Part shown: positions 1 through 8,535 of the stretch, piece by piece
Layout of the letters: each line of letters opens with the position of its first letter
Position numbering within the stretch: the first letter of the stretch is position 1
Source: Pseudomonas syringae
GTDB lineage: Bacteria; Pseudomonadota; Gammaproteobacteria; Pseudomonadales; Pseudomonadaceae
DNA: 64,000 nt
Direction of reading: 5' to 3'
NCBI RefSeq assembly: GCF_001698815.1
Contig: NZ_LGSI01000074.1
Coordinates: 1-64,000 of the forward strand
Notes under the pieces: generated by a model
The model's database searches: none
What the model was told of the DNA's origin: nothing
What the model saw: the letters and a program-made list of their open reading frames with translations, nothing else
Made by a program: the position numbers and the translations under genes

Positions 1-407
1 TTCGCGGGCAAGCCTCGCTCCAACAAAACCGCATTAGCGCAGGCAATGACGGTGGGTCAGGTGGATAGAGGTGGGTGGGGCTGGCGTCTCGGGGACAAGT
101 CCCCTCCTGCCGGTTTTGTATCGGCCCGGTAGGACCGGACTTGTCCGGGAAGAACGATAACGCGGTAGGTCTAGCCCACCGAGGCGTCTGATTCGCGGGC
201 AAGCCTCGCTCCAACAAAACCGCATTAGCGCAGGCAATGACGGTGGGTCAGGTGGATAGAGGTGGGCGGGGCTGGCGTCTCGGGGACAAGTCCCCTCTTA
301 CCGGTTTTGCATCGGCCCGGTAGGACCGGACTTGTCCGGGAAGAACGATAACGCGGTAGGTCTAGCCCACCGAGGCGTCTGGTTCGCGGGCAAGCCTCGC
401 TCCAACA
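1..407. repeat. Tandem 191-bp repeat: two full units and a partial third
   Basis: Units begin at 1, 192 and 383, each with the same TTCGCGGGCAAGCCTCGCTC start. The first two are almost identical over 191 bases, and the third stops after about 25 bases, just before the CBS gene's stop codon. Each unit contains an inner palindromic part (GGACAAGTCC, and GGACTTGTCC further on). The window begins exactly at a unit boundary, so more copies may lie to the left. The opening 24-mer recurs near 22.1-22.5 kb and at 52.83 kb, so it belongs to a dispersed Pseudomonas intergenic family. Small ORFs here are repeat artefacts. Confidence 0.85.
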
Positions 408-415
408 GAAGAGGC

Positions 416-856
416 TCACGCCCCGCGAATGTACTGCTCCAGCTGCTGGATCAGGTCGGCCTGTTCGGCGATGGCTTCCTTGACCAGGTCGCCGATGGAC
501 AACAGGCCCAGCAGCTGGCCTTCTTCCACTACAGGCAAGTGGCGCAGGTGGTTGTCGGTCATGATGCCCATGCAGGTCTCGACGGTCTGCAGGGAATCCA
601 CGGTAATCACCTTGGTGCTCATGATCACGCTGACTGGCGTGCCGATAGAGGAGCGTCCCTTGAGCACCATCTTGCGCGCATAGTCACGTTCGCTGACCAC
701 GCCGACCAGTGCACCGTTCTCGACCACCGGCAACGCACCAATATTCTTCTCGGCCATCAGCCTGAGCGCGTCGAGCACCATCTGGTCGGGCGCAATGGTA
801 TGCACTTGTTGATTGTGCAAGACCTTGAGTTTCAGAAGTTGTGCGACTGTTTTCAT
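416..856 (-). CDS. CBS-domain pair protein
   Basis: A 146-residue protein made of little except two CBS domains (about residues 8-63 and 79-133), which normally form a Bateman module that binds adenine nucleotides. Visible CBS signatures are IGALPVVENGALVGVVSERD in the first domain and LRHLPVVEEGQLLGLLSIGD in the second. No catalytic or membrane domain is attached, so it probably acts as a soluble sensor or regulates a partner protein; that part is inference. The ATG at 854-856 is the only good start. It is transcribed like the che operon but is 151 bases downstream of cheB, so co-transcription is possible but unproven. Confidence 0.85.
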   Translation of the reverse strand: MKTVAQLLKLKVLHNQQVHTIAPDQMVLDALRLMAEKNIGALPVVENGALVGVVSERDYARKMVLKGRSSIGTPVSVIMSTKVITVDSLQTVETCMGIMTDNHLRHLPVVEEGQLLGLLSIGDLVKEAIAEQADLIQQLEQYIRGA

Positions 857-1006
857 GCAGATGCTCCGGTGATGACCGGGTCAGCGATGGCTGCCCTGAC
901 GTTGTTCTCTACAGAATCGTAGACAGATACCGGTTGAGCAAGCACCAAAGCGGCTTTCACGCCACTAATAACGCCTTTTGGCCTCACGACGAAGCGAACC
1001 ACGCGC

Positions 1007-2083
1007 CTATTTGTGCAGAATTGCCTGGTGAATGTCCTGCAGCGGCAGGATCCGCTGAGCGGCATTGAGCTTGATCGCTTCCTTGGGCATGCCGAAAACC
1101 ACACAGGTGGCCTCGTCCTGAGCGACCGTCGCGCCACCGGCGTCGAGTATTTCCTTGAGTCCCCTTGCGCCGTCATCGCCCATGCCGGTCATGATGATGC
1201 CAGTTGCGTTTCGGCCAGCGAACTTCGCCACCGAGCGAAACAGCACATCCACCGAGGGGCGATGCCGATTGACCAGCGGACCGTCGATCACCTGGACGTG
1301 ATAGAACGCGCCGCTGCGGGTCACCATCATGTGCTTGCCGCCGGGGGCGATCAGCGCAAGACCCGGAAGAATACGGTCATTGTTTTTCGCCTCGCGTACT
1401 TCTATCTGACTCAAGCCGTTGAGCCGCGCGGCAAAGGATGCGGTGAATTTTTCCGGCATGTGCTGGACGATGACAATGCCCGGACACACCCGTGGCAGCG
1501 CAGTCAACACAGCTTCCAGAGCCTGAGTGCCGCCGGTGGACGTACCCATGGCGACGATACGTTCGGTCGTCTGGGCCATCGCTTGTCCGCTGGCTGCTGG
1601 CAGGATGGCGTCAGCCGACAGCCGGGTCGCTGGCGTCAAGTGCACAGCGGCTGGCCGCTTGCCCAGATTTCTGACATTGACCTGGGCGGCGGCCCTGATA
1701 GCCGAAACCAGTTCGGCAGCCGACTCGAGGAGAAAGTTTTTCAGCCCGCTGGTGGGCTTGGTGATGATTTCCACCGCGCCCGCCGCCAGGGCCTGCAAGG
1801 TGGTTTCAGCGCCTTTCTGGGTCAATGACGAGCAGATCACCACGGGGGTTGGGCGCTCGCTCATGATTTTCTTGAGGAAGGTAATGCCATCCATTCGGGG
1901 CATTTCCACATCCAGAACGATGACATCCGGCCATTCCCGGGCCAGCTTGTCCATGGCGAAAATAGGATCGGAGGCCGCGCCCATGACATGGATGTCCGGG
2001 GTGTCACTGAGAATTGCCAGCAATACCTGACGAACCACTGCCGAGTCGTCAACCAACAGTACATTTATTTTTTTCGTAGGCAT
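1007..2083 (-). CDS. cheB: Chemotaxis response regulator protein-glutamate methylesterase CheB
   Basis: CheB removes methyl groups from chemoreceptor glutamates (and can deamidate glutamines) when phosphorylated by CheA, resetting receptor sensitivity. The 358-residue protein has an N-terminal receiver domain (acidic pair D12-D13, phospho-acceptor D58 in LDVEMPRMDG) and a C-terminal methylesterase domain. The catalytic serine is in MGTSTGGTQALE, the histidine in VQHMPEKFTASFA and the aspartate in TGMGDDGARG. I start it at the ATG giving MPTKKINVLLVDDS, not 14 codons upstream, because family members begin just before the receiver's first strand. It overlaps the end of cheD by 35 bases, consistent with translational coupling. 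It is the last gene of the operon. Confidence 0.95.
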   Translation of the reverse strand: MPTKKINVLLVDDSAVVRQVLLAILSDTPDIHVMGAASDPIFAMDKLAREWPDVIVLDVEMPRMDGITFLKKIMSERPTPVVICSSLTQKGAETTLQALAAGAVEIITKPTSGLKNFLLESAAELVSAIRAAAQVNVRNLGKRPAAVHLTPATRLSADAILPAASGQAMAQTTERIVAMGTSTGGTQALEAVLTALPRVCPGIVIVQHMPEKFTASFAARLNGLSQIEVREAKNNDRILPGLALIAPGGKHMMVTRSGAFYHVQVIDGPLVNRHRPSVDVLFRSVAKFAGRNATGIIMTGMGDDGARGLKEILDAGGATVAQDEATCVVFGMPKEAIKLNAAQRILPLQDIHQAILHK

Positions 2084-2573
2084 TGTTCGTACTTGTCCTG
2101 ATTGGTTTGTGACTGACCCACACATGGCCGGTGCCGATGTCGAAAATGATGTTCCTGTGCCCGGTACTGCCCATGTCGTGAGCGATCAGGTCGAGGTGAT
2201 AGTGGTCAGCCAGTTTCAGCGCGGCGCTTACATTCATCCGCGCTACATCATTGAAATGCAGGCCTTGGCGCAGGTCCGGAAACATCTCGCCGCCACCGAA
2301 CAGTTTCAGCTGGTAATCCTCGGTAACGGTGTCGTGCGCCAATGCCTGATCGATAAACAGCTCGATGGCTTCGTCACCGTACTTGCCGCTCAACGTCGCG
2401 GATTTACGCACGCGGCTGGGCAGCATGAAATGGCACATGGCGCCGATTTTGCGCACCGGATGCCACAGGGTTACGGCCACACAAGAGCCGAGGAGGGTGC
2501 GCAGCTGGACCGGACGTGTTTCGAAATGAAATTCGCCTGGGGCTAGAAAGTGTTCTTCGGCGGCTATTTTCAT
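2049..2573 (-). CDS. cheD: Chemoreceptor glutamine deamidase CheD
   Basis: CheD converts specific receptor glutamines to glutamates so that CheR can methylate them, and in some bacteria it partners with CheC-type phosphatases. The 174-residue length is normal for the family. The expected nucleophile is Cys31 in TLLGSCVAVTLWHP and the partner His48 in MCHFMLPSR; a further family motif is LFGGGEMF. Its ATG overlaps the cheR stop in an ATGA arrangement (2570-2573). Its presence marks this as a che2-like accessory system, not the E. coli-type core system, which lacks CheD. Confidence 0.93.
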   Translation of the reverse strand: MKIAAEEHFLAPGEFHFETRPVQLRTLLGSCVAVTLWHPVRKIGAMCHFMLPSRVRKSATLSGKYGDEAIELFIDQALAHDTVTEDYQLKLFGGGEMFPDLRQGLHFNDVARMNVSAALKLADHYHLDLIAHDMGSTGHRNIIFDIGTGHVWVSHKPIRTSTNNAYEKNKCTVG

Positions 2574-3376
2574 GGTTTGCGATAGATGGAGGGTGCCACC
2601 AACTTGAGGGCATCCGAGACACCGTTCAGGCTTTCCGAGTGGCTGACGATGAAATAGCCCCCCGACTTGAGTCTGGGGATCAGGCGGGCGACCACCCGGG
2701 CCTTGGTCGGCTGATCGAAGTAGATCATCACGTTGCGCAGGAAGATGACGTCAAATTCGCCCAGTTCAGGCAGCGTTTCATTGAGGTTCACCTGCAAGAA
2801 ATTGACCCGGTTGCGCAGGGCCCGATCAATCAGAAACGTGCCGTGTTGGCGGCCCGTGCCCTTGAGGCAGTATTTGACCAGTAATGGCTGGGGCAGGGTA
2901 CCGGCGCGTTCCATTGGGTAATGACCGGATCGCGCCTTGGCCAGGACCTGGGTGCTGATATCCGAACCAATCACTTCCCACGGCGTAGTGCCCAGGCCTT
3001 CGGCGAGGGTCATGGCCAGACTGTAGGGTTCTTCTCCTGACGAACTGGCGGCGCTCCACAACCGGAAAGTCTTGCCCGGTGCGGCATTGGGCAGCACATG
3101 CTGGCGCAGGAAGTCGAAATGCTTGGGCTCGCGAAAGAAATAGGTTTCGTTGGTGGTCAGCAGGTCCAGCGCAACCTGCAGTTCATCGGCGCGCTGCCCG
3201 CTCATGATCAGCTTGAAGTAATCGCCGTAGCTGTCCAGCTCGTAATGCCTGAGACGCTTGAACAAGCGGCCGGCCACCAGCGCTTTTTTCGCCGATGACA
3301 GATTGATGCCCGCAGCCTGATACAGCCAGGACTGGAACTGGTTGAATTCGATATCGTTCAACGCTGATGCACTCAC
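2570..3376 (-). CDS. cheR: Chemoreceptor methyltransferase CheR
   Basis: CheR transfers methyl groups from S-adenosylmethionine to receptor glutamates. The 268-residue protein has the small helical N-terminal domain (residues 1-75) and the SAM-binding domain, recognisable by TNETYFFREPKHF, LWSAASSSGEEPYSLAM and IFLRNVMIYFD. The start is a GTG at 3374-3376 with AAGGA about eight bases upstream. The neighbouring receptor ends in a pentapeptide of the kind that tethers some CheR proteins, so this enzyme may be dedicated to that receptor (inference). It lies 28 bases downstream of cheW. Confidence 0.95.
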   Translation of the reverse strand: MSASALNDIEFNQFQSWLYQAAGINLSSAKKALVAGRLFKRLRHYELDSYGDYFKLIMSGQRADELQVALDLLTTNETYFFREPKHFDFLRQHVLPNAAPGKTFRLWSAASSSGEEPYSLAMTLAEGLGTTPWEVIGSDISTQVLAKARSGHYPMERAGTLPQPLLVKYCLKGTGRQHGTFLIDRALRNRVNFLQVNLNETLPELGEFDVIFLRNVMIYFDQPTKARVVARLIPRLKSGGYFIVSHSESLNGVSDALKLVAPSIYRKP

Positions 3377-3404
3377 GGGGCATTCCTTGCTCGCTAGTGA
3401 TTAT

Positions 3405-3944
3405 TTAACGCGCGTCGGCTTCGGTTGACGGCGCGTGCTCAGTCTCGGCAAGTCGCGACATTTCATCGATCGACAACACACGACCGACTTCCAGGACGAT
3501 GACGAACTTGCCGTCTACCTTGGCCATGCCGCTGATGAAGTCAGCGCGAATCCGCGCGCCGAAGCTCGGCGGCGGCTCGATTTGCGACGCGGGTATTTCC
3601 AGTACCGCAGACACCGTATCGACCAGCAGCCCGATATCCTGTGGCTGGCCGTCCTCGGCGCTGGCTTCGATGATGACCACGCAACTGCGGCGGGTAATGT
3701 CCGAGTCAGGTCGGCCAAACCGTGCCGACAGATCCACCACCGGTACGACGGCGCCGCGCAGGTTGATTACCCCGCGGACAAAGGCCGGCATCATCGGCAC
3801 GACGGTCAGATTGCCGTACTCAATGATTTCCTTGATGCCCAGGATGGCGATGGCGAACATCTCCGCGCCGAGCATGAAGGTCAGGTATTGCGCCTCCTCT
3901 TCGACGGGGGCTGCGACTTGACGTGTTGTGGCTATGGCGCCCAT
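3405..3944 (-). CDS. cheW: Chemotaxis coupling protein CheW
   Basis: CheW is the SH3-like scaffold joining receptor tips to CheA. The 179-residue protein has a single CheW domain (about residues 18-160), with the conserved stretch VRGVINLRGAVVPVVDL and the preceding FAIAILGIKEIIEY segment. Short polar tails flank the domain (the last 15 residues are rich in E, S, T). It sits between the receptor gene (40 bases upstream) and cheR. AGGAG is close to the ATG at 3942-3944 on the coding strand. Nothing is missing from the fold. Confidence 0.95.
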   Translation of the reverse strand: MGAIATTRQVAAPVEEEAQYLTFMLGAEMFAIAILGIKEIIEYGNLTVVPMMPAFVRGVINLRGAVVPVVDLSARFGRPDSDITRRSCVVIIEASAEDGQPQDIGLLVDTVSAVLEIPASQIEPPPSFGARIRADFISGMAKVDGKFVIVLEVGRVLSIDEMSRLAETEHAPSTEADAR

Positions 3945-3983
3945 GCCTGTCTCCTTTTAAGCGAACCCTGTGATAACCAACAA

Positions 3984-5642
3984 TCAGAATCGGGTAAATT
4001 CGGACTCGTCCGGCGCGCTTGCCATGTTGTAGGCAAACGCTTTGGTCGAGGCTTGTGCGGGTTGGCGCAGTGGTTTGCGGCTGGAGTTCCCAGGCGTTTT
4101 GTCGAGTCTTGACGGCTGGCTGGCTGACTTGGGCGGCGTGTCCAGGGTGAAGAAGCTCATCGCCTGTTGCAGCTGCTCGGCCTGACTGCTCATTTCCTCG
4201 GCGGTGGCGGCCAGTTCTTCGCTGCTCGAAGCGTTCTGCTGCGTGACCTGATTCAATTGGGTCATGGCCGTATTGATCTGCGCAACGCCCGACGCCTGCT
4301 CTTCCGAAGCGGCACTTATTTCCTGGACCAGATCTGATGTCTTGTTGATTGACGGGACCATTTCATTGAGCAACTTGCCGGCTTTCTCGGCCATGTCGAC
4401 GCTGCTGGAAGACAATTCGCCGATTTCCTGAGCGGCCACCTGACTGCGTTCTGCAAGTTTTCGCACTTCCGCCGCCACCACCGCGAAGCCTTTGCCATGC
4501 TCGCCGGCGCGTGCCGCTTCAATCGCGGCATTGAGTGCCAGCAGGTTGGTCTGGTACGCGATGTCGTCAATGATGCTGATGCGTTGGGCAATCTTCTTCA
4601 TGGCCACGACGGTCTGTTGCACCGATTCGCCGCCGTCGGTGGCTTCCTTGGCGGCCTTGCTGGCCATACCGTCGGTGACCTTGGCGTTCTCCGTGTTCTG
4701 ATTGATGCTGGCGCTCATCTGCTCGATGGAAGCACTGGTTTCCTCGACGCTGGCAGCCTGTTCGCTGGTGGCCTGGCTCATCGATTGCGCAGTGGCGCTG
4801 ACTTCTTCCGAAGCGCTGGCCAGGTTGTCAGCGGCATTACGTACTTCACCGATGATGTGCGAGAGCTTGCCGACCATGTTCTGCATGGCCAGCAGCACCA
4901 TGCCGGTTTCGTCCCTGGAGCTGACGTCGATGCGTGCGTTGAGATTGCCTTCGGCCAGTTGCTCGGCGACGGCAGCCGCTTGTTTAAGCGGGCGGGAAAT
5001 GATGCGCGAGATGAACAGGGCGAGTCCCAATCCCACCAGCAACGCGACGATGAGGGCGGCGACAATGGAAATTCGCGCGTTCAGGTACAGTTGGGTGCCT
5101 CGAGTACTGGCCCCTTCAGCACCTGCGTCGTTGAGCTCGACCATTTTCTGCAGGGCGGAGGTGACCAGCTCAAAAGTACGTTTTGAGTCGCCTCTGATCA
5201 ACGTCCGGGCTTCGCTGTCCAGGCCCTGCTGAGAAAGGGCGAGCAGGTTTTTGCTCAAGGCCAGGTAGGCTGCCCAGTCAGTGACGGCGGTGTCGTAGAG
5301 TTGTCGCTCTTCAGGGCTGGAAATCAGCTTCTCGTAGGTAGCCAGGCGGGTTTCGAACTGCTTCCTGACCTCGACGGCTTCCTGTTCGACGGTGGCTTGT
5401 TCTTGAGCTGTGTCGGCAGTGATGTAGCGGTTTTCCTTGAGGCGGTAGCTCGCCGCGTAAAAACGCATGCCGGATGCCGCACGCATGGCCGGCATCCAGT
5501 TTTCGCGAATCTCCGTTGAGGCCTCATTCACGTAGCTTAGCTGGAAGATCGAGAACACGCCCATGACGGCGGTCAGCGCCAGAACCGTGAGAAATGAAGC
5601 GATCAATTTAGTCGCGATTCTGAGATCGTAAAACCATTTCAT
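3984..5642 (-). CDS. Methyl-accepting chemotaxis protein with 4-helix sensor and C-terminal CheR-type pentapeptide
   Basis: A 552-residue transmembrane chemoreceptor. It has TM1 at about residues 12-34, a periplasmic helical domain of about 155 residues resembling the 4HB_MCP class, TM2 at about 190-212 (ALIVALLVGLGLALFIS), a HAMP domain, and a cytoplasmic coiled-coil hairpin. The invariant tip includes DIAYQTNLLALNAAIEAARA and FAVVAAEVRKLAERS. After the signalling helices comes a flexible tail rich in S, P, Q and R whose last five residues are EFTRF. This fits the aromatic-x-x-aromatic pattern of CheR/CheB-tethering pentapeptides. The preferred start is MKWFYDLR, five codons inside the longest frame. 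It is encoded between cheA and cheW, so it is probably the cognate receptor; its ligand is unknown. Confidence 0.93.
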   Translation of the reverse strand: MKWFYDLRIATKLIASFLTVLALTAVMGVFSIFQLSYVNEASTEIRENWMPAMRAASGMRFYAASYRLKENRYITADTAQEQATVEQEAVEVRKQFETRLATYEKLISSPEERQLYDTAVTDWAAYLALSKNLLALSQQGLDSEARTLIRGDSKRTFELVTSALQKMVELNDAGAEGASTRGTQLYLNARISIVAALIVALLVGLGLALFISRIISRPLKQAAAVAEQLAEGNLNARIDVSSRDETGMVLLAMQNMVGKLSHIIGEVRNAADNLASASEEVSATAQSMSQATSEQAASVEETSASIEQMSASINQNTENAKVTDGMASKAAKEATDGGESVQQTVVAMKKIAQRISIIDDIAYQTNLLALNAAIEAARAGEHGKGFAVVAAEVRKLAERSQVAAQEIGELSSSSVDMAEKAGKLLNEMVPSINKTSDLVQEISAASEEQASGVAQINTAMTQLNQVTQQNASSSEELAATAEEMSSQAEQLQQAMSFFTLDTPPKSASQPSRLDKTPGNSSRKPLRQPAQASTKAFAYNMASAPDESEFTRF

Positions 5643-5672
5643 CGGGTGATACTCCATGTAATTGCGTAAGCG

Positions 5673-7805
5673 TCAGCGGCCATTGGCTTGCAGTGTGGTG
5701 AGAGTTGCGGCGTGAATTGAGGTGTAACGAGGTTCCAGCTGAACGATTTGCGCGAGCAGCGCCGGTACATCAAGAATCAATGCCACGGCGCCACTGCCGA
5801 GAATGGTCGAGCCGCTGATGCCGCGCAGGGCGCCAAACAGCTTGCCCAGCGGCTTGATTACGGTCTGGAATTCGCCGAGCAGATCGTCAACCACCAGGCC
5901 AGCCTTATGTTCGGCATAGCGCACCACCACCACGTTTTGCCGACGGGCAGCGGGGCCTTCGTGATTGAAGTGGTCGCGCAGGTAAACCAGCGGTAGCACT
6001 TCGCCGCGCAGATCCAGATAGCCCTGCTCCCGGCTGATCTGTCGATCGACCTCGTTGAGTTCGATGCATTCCTGAACCATGTCCAGCGGGATGACGTACG
6101 TGGACTGACCGATGCTGACCAGAAAACCATTGATGATCGCCAGCGTCAGTGGCAGGCGAATGCGCACCACGGTGCCTTGGCCGGGTTTGCTGTCCAGGTC
6201 CACGGTGCCGCGCAGGAGCGTGATATTGCGCTTGACCACATCCATGCCGACGCCGCGTCCGGAAAGATTGGTCACGGCCGCAGCGGTGGAAAAGCCGGGC
6301 TCGAAAATAAGGTTGTAGATTTCCTGATCGGTCAGACTCGCGCCACTGGCGATCAGGCCGCGCTCTTGCGCTTTTTCGAGAATGCGCTCGCGGTTCAACC
6401 CCGCGCCGTCATCAGCGATTTCAAGGACGATGCTGCCCGAGTCGTGATAGGCATGGAGATGCAAATGACCTTTGCTCGGCTTGCCGGCCGCCAAGCGCGC
6501 TTGGGCGGTTTCAATGCCATGGTCCATGGCGTTGCGCAACAGGTGCATCAACGGATCGCCGATCTTCTCGACAACGGTCTTGTCCAGTTCGGTTTCCGCG
6601 CCGCTGATGATCAGGTCGATGTCCTTGCCGAGTTCCTGGCTGACGTCGCGTACCACCCGCCGGAAACGGTTGAACGTGTCGCCGATGGGGATCATGCGCA
6701 GACGCAAGGCGCCATCGAGGATTTCTTCGACCAGGCCTGACACTGTCGACGTCGACTCCTGCAGCGGATCATTGTTGCAGGTGCGTGCCAGCAGGCTGGC
6801 GCCGGCACTGGCGATCACCAGTTCGCCCACCAGGTTGATCAACTCGTCCAGTTTGTCGGCGTTGACCCGTACGTAGCGGCCGTCCTTCGCTTTGTTTTCA
6901 ACCGGGGCGACACTTTTGTCGGAGGCAATCTGCTCAGGCTGACGCGGCACCGCTCGCTGGTCTGCCATGAGTTCACCCGTCGCCACCAACGCTGTGCCTT
7001 GAGCAGAGTCGTCCTGTCGCTGAGCCACTAGCTGGGTGTCTTGAGACGTGTCGGCGCCGATGTCGTGCGCCGCAACAATTTCGATCTGGCAGTCTTCGCG
7101 GACGAAATCGAACACTTCGTTGATCTCTGCATGAGTCGCGGCAGAACGAAACGCGATGTCGAAGCCCAGGTAGCAGGACTCCGCGTCCCAGGCTTCCAGG
7201 GCAGGCATGCCGTCGGACAGCGTGACGATTTCGACGGTTTCGCCAAGGGTGTTGAGGTAGCGCAGAAACGACAGCGGATCCATGCCGTTGCGGAAAACGT
7301 CAACGCCAAAACGCAAGCTGATGTGCCAGAGCGTTGCGCTGGCAGGGCGTGCGGCGACATTTTCAACGGCAGGTTCGTTGGCGGTCGATGTTTCCAGGGC
7401 GGCGCCAGGCGCCTGATAGTTTTGCAGCGCCTGGCGCAGGGCAGATTCCCGGGCAAGCGCCGGAGCCTGCAATTGTGCTCCCTGGCTGGCGACGACTTCG
7501 ATCAGCTCCAGCATGTGATCGCCGGACTTGAGGAGCACCGCGATAAGCGCGGCATCCACGCTAACGCTGCCTTCGCGCAAACGGTCCAGAACGTCTTCGA
7601 CGATGTGGGTGAAACTGACAATAGCGTCCAGCCCGAACAGTCCGGCAGAGCCCTTGATAGTGTGGGCGGCGCGAAATACTGCGCCGATGGCGTCATCGTC
7701 GTCGGGCTCGTTTTCCAGTTGCAGCAGCGACTCTTCCATCGCCTGCAACAGCTCGCGAGCTTCGAGGATGAAGGTCTGTTGTGCCTGATCAAGGTTAATG
7801 CTCAC
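5673..7805 (-). CDS. cheA: Chemotaxis histidine kinase CheA
   Basis: CheA autophosphorylates under receptor/CheW control and passes phosphate to CheY and CheB. The protein has about 710 residues. In order it has an Hpt domain with phospho-histidine H48 (AAHTIKGSAGLFG), a middle alpha/beta domain likely to dock response regulators (about residues 160-250), a dimerisation helix pair (VNADKLDELINLVGELV), an ATPase domain (HLLRNAMDHGIE, ADDGAGLN, GRGVGMDVVKRNI) and a C-terminal CheW-like domain. The ATG at 7811 has a ribosome-binding sequence too close. A GTG two codons later (7803-7805), giving MSINLDQAQQTF, has AAAGGA at a 7-base spacing, so I prefer it. Longer starts would overlap the STAS gene. 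Confidence 0.94.
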   Translation of the reverse strand: MSINLDQAQQTFILEARELLQAMEESLLQLENEPDDDDAIGAVFRAAHTIKGSAGLFGLDAIVSFTHIVEDVLDRLREGSVSVDAALIAVLLKSGDHMLELIEVVASQGAQLQAPALARESALRQALQNYQAPGAALETSTANEPAVENVAARPASATLWHISLRFGVDVFRNGMDPLSFLRYLNTLGETVEIVTLSDGMPALEAWDAESCYLGFDIAFRSAATHAEINEVFDFVREDCQIEIVAAHDIGADTSQDTQLVAQRQDDSAQGTALVATGELMADQRAVPRQPEQIASDKSVAPVENKAKDGRYVRVNADKLDELINLVGELVIASAGASLLARTCNNDPLQESTSTVSGLVEEILDGALRLRMIPIGDTFNRFRRVVRDVSQELGKDIDLIISGAETELDKTVVEKIGDPLMHLLRNAMDHGIETAQARLAAGKPSKGHLHLHAYHDSGSIVLEIADDGAGLNRERILEKAQERGLIASGASLTDQEIYNLIFEPGFSTAAAVTNLSGRGVGMDVVKRNITLLRGTVDLDSKPGQGTVVRIRLPLTLAIINGFLVSIGQSTYVIPLDMVQECIELNEVDRQISREQGYLDLRGEVLPLVYLRDHFNHEGPAARRQNVVVVRYAEHKAGLVVDDLLGEFQTVIKPLGKLFGALRGISGSTILGSGAVALILDVPALLAQIVQLEPRYTSIHAATLTTLQANGR

Positions 7806-7851
7806 GCTCATTTCCTTTGACGGGTGTTGCAGGATGCGCACCGACAGATCG

Positions 7852-8142
7852 CTAGAGAGCATCTACCAGATTGCACAGTTCAAGCGTTTCCATGACTGCC
7901 TTGCTGCGGCCCGTCAGCGTCAGATCGGTACCGGCTCTGGATGCTTCGCGGCTGGCGAGAATCAGTAGCTGCAGGCCTGCGCCATCGATTTCGGTAACCT
8001 GCGACAAGTCGATTTCCATGCGCGGGGTTCCTCCCAGGCGTGGCAGCAGTTGTGCGGCAAGTTCTGCGGCGGTGTAGATCGTCAATTCACCGTCGATGTG
8101 CACGCGCGCCGTGTCATTGGATGTCTCGCACAGGAGTGGCAT
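7852..8142 (-). CDS. STAS-domain protein (anti-sigma-antagonist fold) in the che operon
   Basis: A 96-residue single-domain STAS protein related in fold to SpoIIAA and to MlaB-type proteins. The stretch around VTEIDGAGLQLLILASREA carries the usual D-x-A-G-L-x-L-L motif. In classical anti-sigma antagonists a Ser/Thr follows the Asp; here that position is Gly (IDGAG), so phosphorylation control of the classical type is not obvious. A good GGAGG precedes the ATG. It lies between cheY (14 bases) and cheA, so it is co-expressed with the chemotaxis proteins. Its role is unknown; it may tune CheA or a partner phosphatase (inference). Confidence 0.88.
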   Translation of the reverse strand: MPLLCETSNDTARVHIDGELTIYTAAELAAQLLPRLGGTPRMEIDLSQVTEIDGAGLQLLILASREASRAGTDLTLTGRSKAVMETLELCNLVDAL

Positions 8143-8156
8143 GGCAGCCTCCGTTG

Positions 8157-8525
8157 TCAGGGCAGGATCAGCTTGGAAACTGCCGCCAGCATCTGCGCGG
8201 GCTGGAACGGCTTGACCACCCAGGCTCTGGCACCAGCGGCCTGGCCTTCCAGCTTTTTCGATTCCTGAGATTCGGTGGTCAGCATGATGATCGGTGTGAA
8301 CTTGTAGTTGGCCAGCTTCTTGACCTCCTTGACGAAGGTGATGCCATCCATGTTGGGCATGTTCACATCGCTGATGATCAGGTGCACTTTCTGGCCATTG
8401 AGCTTGCCCAGTGCATCCTTGCCGTCACTGGCTTCGATCACGTCATAACCCGCACTTTTCAGGGCAATACCGACCACCTGCCGAACACTGCTGGAGTCAT
8501 CGACAACCAATACACTTTTAGCCAT
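8157..8525 (-). CDS. cheY: CheY-type single-domain response regulator
   Basis: A 122-residue stand-alone receiver domain. The acidic pocket (D9-D10), phospho-acceptor D53 in IISDVNMPNMDG, the switch Thr in IMLTTESQES and the conserved Lys in VVKPFQPAQML are all present. It lacks an output domain, so it acts by binding a target: a flagellar motor, another effector, or the receptor-like protein encoded just upstream. The ATG giving MAKSVLVVDD is preferred; upstream extension would run into the preceding gene. It is separated from that gene by only 10 bases and followed by the STAS gene. Confidence 0.95.
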   Translation of the reverse strand: MAKSVLVVDDSSSVRQVVGIALKSAGYDVIEASDGKDALGKLNGQKVHLIISDVNMPNMDGITFVKEVKKLANYKFTPIIMLTTESQESKKLEGQAAGARAWVVKPFQPAQMLAAVSKLILP

Positions 8526-8535
8526 GAGGCTCTCC

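Noticed and set aside
332..922. 196-codon plus-strand frame opposite the CBS gene
   Set aside because: It begins in the repeat and runs antisense through a CBS protein with intact motifs.
4497..5232. Plus-strand frames opposite the chemoreceptor
   Set aside because: Shadow frames of a recognised receptor; no independent features.
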